From: Deltaproteobacteria bacterium RIFCSPHIGHO2_01_FULL_43_49
Lineage (GTDB): Bacteria; UBA10199; SPLOWO2-01-44-7
DNA: 64,000 nt
NCBI GenBank assembly: GCA_001798075.1
Contig: MGRG01000003.1
Coordinates: 38,029-102,028, forward strand
Reading direction: 5' to 3'
Of the stretch, positions 18,704-26,157 are shown piece after piece; position 1 is the first letter of the stretch; every line of letters begins with the position of its first letter. Made by a program: the position numbers and the translations under genes. Below the pieces are notes generated by a model. The model had not been told where the DNA came from and did not search any database. It saw only the letters and a program-made list of their open reading frames with translations.

Positions 18704-19108
18704 ATGGTTTTTAAGCGTTCTATTTATATCCCTTTTCGGCTCGCAGACCCTTTTGGAATCCTTTTTTATTCCAAGGTATTGGATTTATCGCACGATATCT
18801 ATGAAGCCTGGGTTAAAAAATTGGGAATCCAATGGAAAGATTGGTTTGATAACCCCAAATGGGCCTTGCCAATCCGTGCTGTGACAACCCATTATTTAAA
18901 ACCGATTTATCCGGGTAAATCCTATGATGTATGGGTGAAACCCAAAAGGATTCAGAATTCTTCTTTTGTTTTGAATTTTCAGTTTCGAAAAAATGGAACC
19001 CCACATTGCGAAATCGAAACAGTCCACGCCTTTATCGACAAAAAGACCAAGAAAAAAATCCCGATCCCCAAAGAAATTGCAAAAAAACTTTTGAGCAGCG
19101 GATTATAA
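18704..19108 (+). CDS. Acyl-CoA thioesterase, 4HBT/YbgC-like hotdog
   Basis: 134 residues with the 4-hydroxybenzoyl-CoA thioesterase pattern: a short strand, then RLADPFGILFYSKVLDLSHD (about 12-31) with the catalytic-type aspartate at about 15, and a central helix and strands that complete one hotdog. It hydrolyses an acyl-CoA; the substrate is unknown. A 1,4-dihydroxy-2-naphthoyl-CoA thioesterase role in menaquinone synthesis is conceivable but the men genes are 16 kb away. No clear ribosome site precedes the ATG, where repeat A2 has been placed. The 3' end runs into the short palindrome at 19106. Confidence 0.8.
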   Translation: MVFKRSIYIPFRLADPFGILFYSKVLDLSHDIYEAWVKKLGIQWKDWFDNPKWALPIRAVTTHYLKPIYPGKSYDVWVKPKRIQNSSFVLNFQFRKNGTPHCEIETVHAFIDKKTKKKIPIPKEIAKKLLSSGL

Positions 19109-19129
19109 CAGTAGGTGTCGGACACCTAG
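19106..19129. repeat. Short palindromic repeat (family E), copy 1
   Basis: TAACAGTAGGTGTCGGACACCTAG contains the perfect odd palindrome AGGTGTCGGACACCT (19113-19127). Twenty-two bases are identical at 21312-21334. Related shorter versions stand before the glutaredoxin gene (45990-46004) and before ggt (about 52561-52573). Such AGGTGTC-type palindromes are dispersed in many bacterial genomes. Confidence 0.8.
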
Positions 19130-19158
19130 CAAATAAGGAGGTTATGGCTCCATGGGGT

Positions 19159-19181
19159 TTCTGCAGCAAACTGCTGCAGAA
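19159..19181. terminator. Perfect hairpin between convergent genes
   Basis: TTCTGCAGCA, loop AAC, TGCTGCAGAA: ten perfect base pairs in the 83-bp spacer between the convergent thioesterase and DUF1016 genes. It lacks a long T-run on either side, so it may be a weak bidirectional terminator or a small palindromic repeat. Confidence 0.5.
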
Positions 19182-19191
19182 TTGAATGCGG

Positions 19192-20235
19192 TCAGTTTTG
19201 TTTTCCTGGTTTTTGCGTCAATCGTTGTCTTGCCAGTTTGATGGCTTGGTGTAGTTTTCTTTCTAATGTTTCCCTCGGTAACAATTCAGTCATATATTCT
19301 GCCACGCGAATGCCGCTTTTGCTCAATTCCAAAAGTTCTATTTGTTCCTCAGATTTTCCCGCACATAAAATAAGTCCAATAGGAGATTTTTCATTCGGGT
19401 TCTTTTCAAATTTTTCAAGCCAGCGAAGGTACAACTCCATTTGTCCCTTATAGGCAGGCTTAAAGCTGCCAAGCTTGAGTTCAATAGCAACAAGTCGGTT
19501 CAAGCCACGGTGATAAAACAAAAGGTCTAAGTAATAATCTTCGCCATCGACTGTTATCCGCTTCTGTCTTTCCAAAAAGGCGAATCCGGTTCCCAATTCT
19601 AACATAAACGCTTCCATTTCTCTTAGAATAGCAGATTCAAGATCTTTTTCCTGATAGGCTCCTTTAAGCCCAAGAAAATCCAGAAAATAGGGATCTTTGA
19701 ATGCTAAATCCGGTGTGAGCTGGTTGGACTTTTTCAGTTTTGAGATTTCGTGTTTAATAACCTTTTCGGGGTTTTTGGATAGAGCAGTGCGTTCATAGAG
19801 CATACCGCCGATTTTAGTTCGGAGCGTTCTTACATCCCAATTTTCAATTCGGCACATTTCAGTGTAGAAATCCCTTTTGAGTTGGTCACGAATCGGTAAA
19901 ATTTCAACAAAATGACTCCATGTCAATTGTTTCGACAGCGTCGAAACAATCTTGGCGTCTGGGAAATACTCATGTAGCGCCATCATTCTGGAGAGATTTG
20001 GCTTGGAATAACCGCGACCATATTCTCTCAGCAATTCTTTCGACAATGTCGAAACAATCCGTTCCCCATATTCCGCTCGCTTACCACGAAGAATTTCCTG
20101 ACGAATTCGCTTTCCGATTTGCCAATAAAGGGCGACAAGACCCGTGTTAACGGAACGAGCAATATACTCACGTGCCTGCTCAATATAAGATTTAATGTCA
20201 CCAAAGAGGGTTTTGACCGTTATTGCCTTTGTCAT
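19192..20235 (-). CDS. DUF1016 (YhcG-type) PD-(D/E)XK nuclease-family protein
   Basis: 347 residues from the ATG at 20235; a TTG 10 codons upstream is less likely. The N-terminal DUF1016_N domain has ALYWQIGKRI, LSKELLREYGRGYSKPNL and LTWSHFVEIL. The C-terminal nuclease fold has FLDFLGL, DYYLDLLFYHRGL and VAIELKLG, matching the D..ExK core. DUF1016 proteins are common in mobile and defence regions, often beside restriction systems; their exact biochemical role is not settled. It is the first of the accessory genes here, flanked by family D and E repeats that point to insertion. Confidence 0.88.
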   Translation of the reverse strand: MTKAITVKTLFGDIKSYIEQAREYIARSVNTGLVALYWQIGKRIRQEILRGKRAEYGERIVSTLSKELLREYGRGYSKPNLSRMMALHEYFPDAKIVSTLSKQLTWSHFVEILPIRDQLKRDFYTEMCRIENWDVRTLRTKIGGMLYERTALSKNPEKVIKHEISKLKKSNQLTPDLAFKDPYFLDFLGLKGAYQEKDLESAILREMEAFMLELGTGFAFLERQKRITVDGEDYYLDLLFYHRGLNRLVAIELKLGSFKPAYKGQMELYLRWLEKFEKNPNEKSPIGLILCAGKSEEQIELLELSKSGIRVAEYMTELLPRETLERKLHQAIKLARQRLTQKPGKQN

Positions 20236-20323
20236 CACGCTTTGTATAAGCAAGAGTTGTGCCAATTTTTTGGCTTTTATTTTGGATTAGAGCCCTTGAC
20301 CTGACGAAAATCAGACAGTTCGA

Positions 20324-20399
20324 TGACGGATATTGAGCAGGGTAAGACCGATTTTGGGTGGGGGATTATGATCGCAAAAAGACCCGGTTCTGTTTGCTC
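20324..20399. repeat. Repeat family D, copy D1
   Basis: The first 33 bases (20324-20356, TGACGGATATTGAGCAGGGT followed by AAGACCGATTTTG) are identical at 26010-26042. The following part (ATTTTGGGTGGGGGATT..GATCGCAAAAAG..GGTTCTGTTTG) matches 21255-21308. It lies between the DUF1016 and NYN genes. Confidence 0.75.
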
Positions 20400-20432
20400 T
20401 AACCGCACTTGTTTACATTTTGTGTGGTTTGT

Positions 20433-21065
20433 TCACCAAATATCAGGTTTGTGGAAAGTACCATGCTCATCCGTCAACGTGTGTGGAAACTGACACTTTG
20501 ACAGAATACCCTCCCGAACCGTTTTGAAAAAATTTGCATGTTTCATCAGTTCTTGGCTTGGATAGCGCCCATGAGGATTGAGAACCCCAACTACTTTTTT
20601 AAGACGATTCGCCACAATTTTGATTGGTGCGGCTAAGTCGGAATCGTTCGAAATTATAACAGCAATGTCGTAATTGTTTTCATAGGCATCGCTTAATAAA
20701 TGGGTTGCCAAATTTACATCGGAACCTTTTTCTTCCGTTTTTATCACTCTAACGTATTGAGGTTTCTTTCCAGGAGAGTCGGCCAAGGGCATGCTCACTG
20801 GGTGCGAAAGATAATGGCCCAAAACAATTTCGATATTTGGCAACGTCTTCAAAGCGCGCAGATAAATCTGCTGCCTCACTGGTTTGGAACGATTAGAAGG
20901 TCTGGGTTTCACAAGGGCTGTGAAATATTTGATCTGATGGATTGTGTTTTTGGGAAGCATGAATTGGCAAAGTTTTGCCAAATCAAGCCATCGATAGGGC
21001 GTTTTTCTCAAAGCCCCATAATACAAATTAAAGGCATCGATGTAGACGTTAGTTTTCAGTCCCAT
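20433..21065 (-). CDS. NYN-domain (LabA/PIN-like) nuclease
   Basis: About 210 residues from the ATG at 21065. YIDAFNLYYG (Asp10) is the classic first NYN/LabA acidic motif; GSDVNLATHLLSDAY and IISNDSDLAAPIKIV supply the further Asp residues of the PIN-like metal site. Family members are RNases acting on structured or specific RNAs, and stand-alone LabA proteins are common in accessory regions. A terminator-like hairpin stands directly before the start codon, so expression may depend on readthrough. No partner gene is adjacent; family D repeats flank it on both sides. Confidence 0.88.
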   Translation of the reverse strand: MGLKTNVYIDAFNLYYGALRKTPYRWLDLAKLCQFMLPKNTIHQIKYFTALVKPRPSNRSKPVRQQIYLRALKTLPNIEIVLGHYLSHPVSMPLADSPGKKPQYVRVIKTEEKGSDVNLATHLLSDAYENNYDIAVIISNDSDLAAPIKIVANRLKKVVGVLNPHGRYPSQELMKHANFFKTVREGILSKCQFPHTLTDEHGTFHKPDIW

Positions 21066-21070
21066 AAAAA

Positions 21071-21092
21071 GCAAAAGCCCCCTTTCGGAGGC
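21071..21092 (-). terminator. Terminator-like hairpin immediately before the NYN gene
   Basis: On the minus strand GCCTCC, loop GAAA, GGGGGC (one mismatch) is followed by TTTTGCTTTTT and then the ATG at 21065. It looks like an intrinsic terminator whose T-run abuts the start codon. A second stem, CCCTGT/ACAGGG, lies at 21099-21119. Confidence 0.5.
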
Positions 21093-21254
21093 CTCGCACC
21101 CTGTGCCGAAGCAACAGGGGTAGTATTAACTAAAGCATGCCTCAAGGTTGATTAACTGTCAAGCTACACCCAACTTTACTAAGCAAAAATGGTGCCAACT
21201 GGGGGTGGGTTTAAAGGCCAAGAGAGAAAAGGGACCGACGAATTTGAAACACTA

Positions 21255-21334
21255 GATGACCAATTTTGGGCGGGGGATTGGATCGCAAAAAGTTTGGGTT
21301 TTGTTTGGTGCAACAGTAGGTGTCGGACACCTAG
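21255..21334. repeat. Repeats D2 and E2 in the 319-bp spacer before the nuclease gene
   Basis: The spacer 21066-21384 holds the terminator-like hairpin, a D-family copy (21255-21308) and the second AGTAGGTGTCGGACACCTAG palindrome (21312-21334). I see no gene in the rest. The combination recurs around other genes of the island and suggests piecemeal insertion. Confidence 0.7.
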
Positions 21335-21384
21335 AATTTAATGATGTAATTGCTTCCCCAGTCAAAACGAGCTAAGTTTCTTCC

Positions 21385-22143
21385 ATGTCTTCGGGAAAAC
21401 GCTCCAGAAATGTTTTTGATCCTCAATCCAAAGAACCATTCAAGCTCAGCCGGAGCAAACTTGAAAACTTTCTCAAATGCCCCCGCTGTTTTTATCTGGA
21501 TCGAAGACTTGGTATCCCGCAGCTTCGCCAGCTTCCATTCACACTCAACATAGCTGTGGACCATCTGCTCAAAAAAGAATTCGATGTTTATCGTGCCAAA
21601 GGAGAGCCGCATCCTTTGATGAAAGCAAACGGTGTGAACGCTGTGCCATTCCAGCATCCAGACCTGGACATCTGGCGGGAGAATTTTAAGGGAATACAAT
21701 ACCACCACAAGCCGACAAATTTAATTATCACCGGTGCGGTGGATGATGTCTGGCAAACTCCGATGGGCAAGCTAATCATTGTCGATTACAAAGCCACCTC
21801 CACAGACAAAGAAATCAATTTGGATGACGAATGGAAAATAGCCTTTAAACGTCAAATGGAAATTTATCAATGGCTTTTTCGGCAAAGCGGTTTCAAAGTT
21901 CTGAACACCGGTTACTTTGTTTATGTCAATGCTAGCAAGAGTCGCCCAACCTTCGACGGCCATCTCCACTTTGATGTCCATCTATTGCCCCACAAAGGGG
22001 ATGACTCCTGGGTAGAGCCTGCTATCTTGGAGGCCAAAAAGTGCTTGATGAATAACACTCTCCCAGAACCGCACACTGAATGTGAACCTTGCGCCTATCG
22101 AAGAGAGAGCCAAAAATATGAAGTGGGCGGGCATGGATCATAA
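21385..22143 (+). CDS. PD-(D/E)XK nuclease with terminal cysteine pairs (RecB/Cas4-like)
   Basis: 252 residues. Cys32-x2-Cys35 near the N-terminus and Cys233-x2-Cys236 near the C-terminus could hold a metal or Fe-S cluster, as in Cas4/AddB nucleases. The nuclease core shows His60, an aspartate in GAVDD (120-121), VDYKA (Asp134, Lys136) and the RQMEIYQWL motif (157 onward). It probably cuts DNA ends; partner unknown. The last 62 or so codons are duplicated as a broken copy at 23447-23641. It is convergent with the ImmA gene. Confidence 0.85.
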   Translation: MSSGKRSRNVFDPQSKEPFKLSRSKLENFLKCPRCFYLDRRLGIPQLRQLPFTLNIAVDHLLKKEFDVYRAKGEPHPLMKANGVNAVPFQHPDLDIWRENFKGIQYHHKPTNLIITGAVDDVWQTPMGKLIIVDYKATSTDKEINLDDEWKIAFKRQMEIYQWLFRQSGFKVLNTGYFVYVNASKSRPTFDGHLHFDVHLLPHKGDDSWVEPAILEAKKCLMNNTLPEPHTECEPCAYRRESQKYEVGGHGS

Positions 22144-22194
22144 GCCCAGTTATCGAGTATTCCTCGACAACTAATTCCCCCCCCTCTTTCAAAA

Positions 22195-22812
22195 TTATTT
22201 TCCCTTGCTGTTGATCCAATTGATGAGTCGGTACTGCACCGCCTCCTCAGATACATCAAAAACTTTTGCAATCTCCCGCGCTAGAAATGGGGCCAAAACG
22301 GTATCAGAAGGCAATTGTTTTGATTCGAACGAAGGATGTTTTTTGAGTTCCACCTTGGCTTTGTCAAATTCATTTCCCAAAAGGTCTGTCGGCATCAGCA
22401 AAAATCCGGCAAACATATTTGCCTGCGTCTCCATATCAGCGTGTCCGGAACCTTTTCCAAGTACAATTTCCTTCCATTTTTCAATATTATCAATCTTCAA
22501 AGAAGAAATGTATTGCTTATGCAATACTAAATGCCCCGCTTCATGCGCTAAAGAAAATCGTGCCCTGTTCGGACGATTTTCCAGCTGTTCATCGTCGATG
22601 GAGAGTTCTGTAAAATCGGAAGAAAAAAAGGCATCGATATTATGCTGTCTGAAAAGATCCCGTATCGGCACAATATTGATTCTCAATTTCAAATCTAAAA
22701 TTTCTTCGATGGGTATCGGCAAAGACCTGTCAGGGTGATATTCTTTAAGGAACCCTTCTGCCGCCGCTTCAATGTCTGTTGGAGAAAGAAATTTAGCCAC
22801 TTTAAAACTCAC
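22195..22812 (-). CDS. ImmA/IrrE-family metallopeptidase
   Basis: 205 residues; the zinc motif HEAGHLVLH lies near residues 89-97, with a supporting acidic residue downstream. Family knowledge: such proteases (COG2856) inactivate a partner Xre-type repressor, as ImmA does for ImmR in ICEBs1, or act as toxin/regulator pairs. The start overlaps the stop of the upstream Xre gene by four bases (ATGA), a strong sign that the two form one module. The C-terminus resembles a small DNA-binding tail (EIAKVFDVSEEAVQYRLINW). Confidence 0.9.
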   Translation of the reverse strand: MSFKVAKFLSPTDIEAAAEGFLKEYHPDRSLPIPIEEILDLKLRINIVPIRDLFRQHNIDAFFSSDFTELSIDDEQLENRPNRARFSLAHEAGHLVLHKQYISSLKIDNIEKWKEIVLGKGSGHADMETQANMFAGFLLMPTDLLGNEFDKAKVELKKHPSFESKQLPSDTVLAPFLAREIAKVFDVSEEAVQYRLINWINSKGK

Positions 22813-23183
22813 GCGCGTTTAATCAATTCGATAATTTGATCCAGTTTTTCTTCTGTCAACTCTTTGTTGTCCAAGGTTCTGAACAACACCGGCAATCGCT
22901 GAATCAAATCTTCATTTTTAATTTTCATCAGATCAAGATTTCTGCTTGAGACAGCCGCCAAATCAAAAAATTCAATCCAATCGGCGGAACCACGTTCCAG
23001 CTTCAAAGCGTTGGCATATTCTTCAAGTTTTTCTTCCGATTGAGGGGCCGCAAAAACATCTCGTTCCAATTTTGAAATATTACCGGCATCAAAACCGTTT
23101 TGCTGGCAAAATTGGCGGAGGGTGACTCCCAAACCAATCCTCTTCTGCTTGAAAAACTCTCCAAAACTGATTTTAGGCTTCAT
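22809..23183 (-). CDS. Xre-family transcriptional regulator paired with ImmA-like protease
   Basis: 124 residues; a helix-turn-helix spans about 8-62 (RIGLGVTLRQFCQQNGFDAG, then NISKLERD). AGGAGG stands eight bases before the ATG. A perfect 18-bp palindrome and an extra half-site overlap the presumed promoter, consistent with autorepression. Coupled to the ImmA/IrrE protease by an ATGA overlap. Likely part of a mobile-element switch or toxin-antitoxin-like pair. Confidence 0.9.
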   Translation of the reverse strand: MKPKISFGEFFKQKRIGLGVTLRQFCQQNGFDAGNISKLERDVFAAPQSEEKLEEYANALKLERGSADWIEFFDLAAVSSRNLDLMKIKNEDLIQRLPVLFRTLDNKELTEEKLDQIIELIKRA

Positions 23184-23198
23184 AATCTCACCTCCTTA

Positions 23199-23227
23199 GT
23201 TGTAAGTGTATTACAACGCGTTGTAAT
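23199..23227. promoter_or_regulatory. Operator palindrome upstream of the Xre-ImmA pair
   Basis: ATTACAACGCGTTGTAAT (23210-23227) is a perfect 18-bp palindrome; a further half-site GTTGTAA is at 23199-23205, between it and the ribosome site. Position just upstream of the xre gene fits an autoregulatory operator. The 200 bp beyond it up to about 23340 show nothing else I can name. Confidence 0.65.
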
Positions 23228-23446
23228 TTGTCAACAACGATTTTGATATCTGGAAATGAATGGGTTATAAATAATAAGTAAATTCAATTAGATATGTATA
23301 ATTGGGCCATAAATTTTAGGCTATTTTAGGGTATAAAAGCTCGCTTTCCTATCCCCAACCTGCTCGTGGAAAGCTCCACATGCGGGAGAAGGTCGGCCCG
23401 TTTCACTTTCCCTTTTTCGCGGATGATATTCAAAACGACCTCTTCC

Positions 23447-23641
23447 GGTCGCCCAACCTTCGACGGTCATCTCCACTTTGACATCCACCTGCTATCTCAC
23501 AAGGGCAATAGTGCTTGGGTAGAGCCGACCATTATCGTTACCAAGGAGTGTTTGATGAGTGGGACCCTCCCCGAATCCAACGAAGGGTGTGAGTTTTGCG
23601 CGTATCGGAGGGAGAGTCAGAGATATGAAGTGGGCGGGTAA
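23447..23641 (+). pseudogene. 3' fragment of a PD-(D/E)XK nuclease gene (second copy)
   Basis: 64 codons that align with the end of the nuclease gene at 21947-22131, from RPTFDGHLHFDVHLLPHKG to the KYEVGG end, with many substitutions but no internal stop. The Cys pair is kept as CEFC. Catalytic residues and the N-terminal half are absent. The sequence just before it (23340-23446) reads on the minus strand like the end of a winged-helix protein (EEVVLNIIREKGKVKRADLL). The join is therefore a mosaic of two gene remnants. Confidence 0.75.
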
Positions 23642-23649
23642 GGACTTAT

Positions 23650-24411
23650 TCAATAACTTTGCTGATACACGGTGGGCAACTCGTTCCACGTTCTTCCTTC
23701 CAAAATTCGCCCGGCCACTTTTTTGCCGACTTTTCTTCCCGACAGTGGATCATAAGCCCCCCACTGTTTGAAAAAGAAAGGGACATCGTATTGCAAACAT
23801 TTTTTTCGGATGTTGTAAACCCATTCCGGGTCCATTTTTCTCGCCCGATGTCCGCTTTCACCTCCCACAATAACCCAATGAATTCCCTGCAACAGCGATT
23901 CGTCAAGATCGACAGGGCCAATCAGAGGTTCAATAGACAAAAAGCGAGTTTGAGCCGGTGTTTTTTGCAGATCTTTGATTCTAAAAGTATACTGCTGACT
24001 TTCCACAGAAACCCCCAGCCAAATATGTTTTGGTACCGAACTAAAATTACTGGCAGTCCATTGACACAATCTGTCGGATCTCTTTGTCAAAACTTGGAAC
24101 ATGTGATGCTTTGCCTTGCACATAGTCTCAAAAACCTTCCAGATATAATCATCAGGAACATCTTTGTGAAAAAGGTCGGACATGGAGTTGACAAAAATTA
24201 ATCGAGGTTGTTTCCATTTTAGAGGAAGCTCCAATCTTTCCGGCCAAAACCGCAAATCAAAACCTTGTTCAAAAGGATGCCCGGGCACGCCCCGAAATCG
24301 TTCCGCAAAGGTTTCCGCATAACAATGTTTGCAACCAGGACTTACTTTCGTGCAACCTGTCACAGGATTCCATGTAGAATCAGTCCATTCAATGGTGGAG
24401 TTTTCACTCAT
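23650..24411 (-). CDS. Phage Gp37/Gp68-family (DUF5131) three-Cys protein
   Basis: 253 residues. The N-terminus carries WNPVTGCTKVSPGCKHCYAE with Cys20, Cys27 and Cys30, the three-Cys motif of this family, which resembles a radical-SAM/Fe-S site. FVNSMSDLFHKDVP and WVIVGGESGHRARKM are further family hallmarks. Such proteins occur in phages and accessory regions, regularly beside a TcmP partner, and that gene is indeed directly upstream (24 bp). Biochemical role unknown; nucleic-acid modification or defence is an inference. Confidence 0.9.
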   Translation of the reverse strand: MSENSTIEWTDSTWNPVTGCTKVSPGCKHCYAETFAERFRGVPGHPFEQGFDLRFWPERLELPLKWKQPRLIFVNSMSDLFHKDVPDDYIWKVFETMCKAKHHMFQVLTKRSDRLCQWTASNFSSVPKHIWLGVSVESQQYTFRIKDLQKTPAQTRFLSIEPLIGPVDLDESLLQGIHWVIVGGESGHRARKMDPEWVYNIRKKCLQYDVPFFFKQWGAYDPLSGRKVGKKVAGRILEGRTWNELPTVYQQSY

Positions 24412-24434
24412 GCTTCCCCCCTTTCAGCATGACT

Positions 24435-25526
24435 TTAGAGAATGGTTATTAACGCATTATCAGGATAAGTTCTAGCTATCCTTTTTTTGCCATCAGTTTT
24501 CAATGGCTCAATCTTAATTTTTCTGATCTCTTCTGCCTTTCGCAAAACTGGTGTCATATGTTTCTTAAGATATGGTGTATCATTTTCAGTGTATTTACGC
24601 ACTAACTGTATAGGAATTCTTGTTTTGCCCCGAAAACGATTGCAAATATTCTTCGTTAAGGCACTTGTAGGATCATTTTCAAAAAGTACGAGCTGATTAG
24701 GATCTGTGGCATCCGAAAATCTAAACTCGCCATCAGGATCAACCCCCCACATAGCTTCTTTCATTTTCAGATGACCTAATTCGTTATTGGTAGCAAAGAA
24801 AAGGTAATATTGAGTTCTATTTTGTCGATCACGCATTTCGAAATAGCGCACAAACTTAGCTACTTTTCGCAACTGTTGTTGATATAGTGTTCTTAGGTTT
24901 GTAATACGATCACCCGATGACTCTGCTATACGAATAGCCTCCTCAGTACCAAATGCTTCAACAATATACTGGACGATTTTATCCTGTGGATGTTCTAAAA
25001 ACCTATTGATCGCATCTACCATGAATGTAATGAACACTTCACATTTTTCTTGCTTTAGAAGACACTCAATCAGTTTAAATGGTATCCCGGAAAAGCCGAA
25101 TGGATCGATGAATGCAAAAGTTGGCGCAAGGGTTGTCTTATTTTCTTCCATGCATTCCAAGACCCATCCTAGTTTCTCATGGAACAATCCACACTCGACT
25201 TTTACTTTAAAATGAGAAGGGAAAGAAAAGTTTTTTAGTTCCTCTTTTAGATTTTCAATACGATCAGATCTTTCATCAATAAACCAGAAAATCAGCTCTC
25301 CACTCATTTTTCGACGATGATTAGCCGCCACATCCAAAGCTATAAGTGGTGACCCTGGCTCAGAATTTTTGTAACGACCAGGCCCGGAGAAACCATCAAT
25401 ATAAATGATTCTACTGTGCCAAGAACTTAATATTGGAAACCATGCCTTCAAGTACCTGCGTAAAATTTCATGTTTTGCAGTTGTATGAGGATCGAGCTCC
25501 CATATTGTTTTTTTAGGAACAGGCAT
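24435..25526 (-). CDS. tcmP: Three-Cys-motif partner protein TcmP
   Basis: 363 residues from the ATG at 25526, which has GGGAG six bases upstream; the ATG at 25556 is less well placed. IIYIDGFSGPGRY, FAFIDPFGFSGIP and GELIFWFIDER give it a Rossmann methyltransferase-like look. The family is defined by co-occurrence with Gp37/Gp68 three-Cys proteins, the gene 24 bp downstream. The two probably act as one system of unknown chemistry. Confidence 0.87.
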   Translation of the reverse strand: MPVPKKTIWELDPHTTAKHEILRRYLKAWFPILSSWHSRIIYIDGFSGPGRYKNSEPGSPLIALDVAANHRRKMSGELIFWFIDERSDRIENLKEELKNFSFPSHFKVKVECGLFHEKLGWVLECMEENKTTLAPTFAFIDPFGFSGIPFKLIECLLKQEKCEVFITFMVDAINRFLEHPQDKIVQYIVEAFGTEEAIRIAESSGDRITNLRTLYQQQLRKVAKFVRYFEMRDRQNRTQYYLFFATNNELGHLKMKEAMWGVDPDGEFRFSDATDPNQLVLFENDPTSALTKNICNRFRGKTRIPIQLVRKYTENDTPYLKKHMTPVLRKAEEIRKIKIEPLKTDGKKRIARTYPDNALITIL

Positions 25527-25618
25527 TTTTTCTCCCATTCTGTTACTTAAAGACATCCGGCTAAGAATCGGAGGACACCATACTTAATTGTGTCTCCAAA
25601 ATTGTTGGCATTCATAGT

Positions 25619-25825
25619 TTAACCCCTCCTCCTGTTGTATGGGCTTTGGTTGGTAGGCTTTAGAGAAATTCGCTCTTGAGATGCCTTTTGATGAACTGCT
25701 TCTGGAGTTCTTCCAAGTTTGAACCCAATGACCCTCGTCGGGGTATTGTGACCTGCAAGCTGTCTCAGATTGCTAACTTCACTAGAAGTCCAATGTTTTC
25801 CAGTATTTCTATTATATTTGGCCAT
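25619..25825 (-). CDS. Small conserved protein with SANT/homeodomain-like helix-turn-helix
   Basis: 68 residues: GKHWTSSEVSNLRQLAGHN, GRTPEAVHQKASQE and a conserved end LKPTNQSPYNRRRG. This little family is widespread in bacteria; the WT..E(V/I)..L pattern and spacing suggest a Myb/SANT-like DNA- or RNA-binding fold. AGGAGA precedes the start. Function unknown. A perfect 25-bp palindrome lies 130 bp upstream. Confidence 0.8.
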   Translation of the reverse strand: MAKYNRNTGKHWTSSEVSNLRQLAGHNTPTRVIGFKLGRTPEAVHQKASQERISLKPTNQSPYNRRRG

Positions 25826-25954
25826 ATTAATTCTCCTTTTTATACTTTCGATTTACTTTCGAATGCCTGTTTTGTCAAGCTCAATTACAGGATTTAGTGG
25901 AGGGAATCGCCGCAAAAAGCATATGGTAACACTCTATAAATACTTCAATTTTTT

Positions 25955-25979
25955 AGGTTATCACAATTTGTGATAACCT
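25955..25979. promoter_or_regulatory. Perfect 25-bp palindrome (operator or hairpin)
   Basis: AGGTTATCACAA, one central T, TTGTGATAACCT: 12-bp arms without mismatch. It lies in the 332-bp spacer between the small protein (25825) and repeats D3/F. The missing T-run and one-base centre favour a protein-binding operator over a terminator. The bases 25826-25954 otherwise show nothing I can name. Confidence 0.5.
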
Positions 25980-26009
25980 CTGGTGTTAAATTTTAGATGG
26001 GATAAAAGG

Positions 26010-26105
26010 TGACGGATATTGAGCAGGGTAAGACCGATTTTGTGCAGCAGTTAGGGGTATTGATAACAGTTGTCATTGCGAAGAGCGAAGCGACGAAGCA
26101 ATCCC
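26010..26105. repeat. Repeat D3 and a GCGAAGCGACGAAGCAATC-type repeat
   Basis: 26010-26042 is identical for 33 bases to 20324-20356. Thirty bases further, GTCATTGCGAAGAGCGAAGC and GACGAAGCAATCCC (26072-26105) form the dispersed REP-like sequence seen in many environmental bacterial genomes. The pair stands at the border between the TcmP region and the restriction operon. Confidence 0.75.
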
Positions 26106-26157
26106 AAGGTCATCATTCAAAATAAAAAATCAAAACTAGATCCCTTTCTTATTCCAT

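Noticed and set aside
19926..20062. Two near-identical palindromes (TTTCGACA..TGTCGAAACAATC type) inside the DUF1016 coding region
   Set aside because: Both encode the IVSTLSK segments that are natural, repeated features of the DUF1016 fold, so coding constraint plus codon choice explains them well enough.
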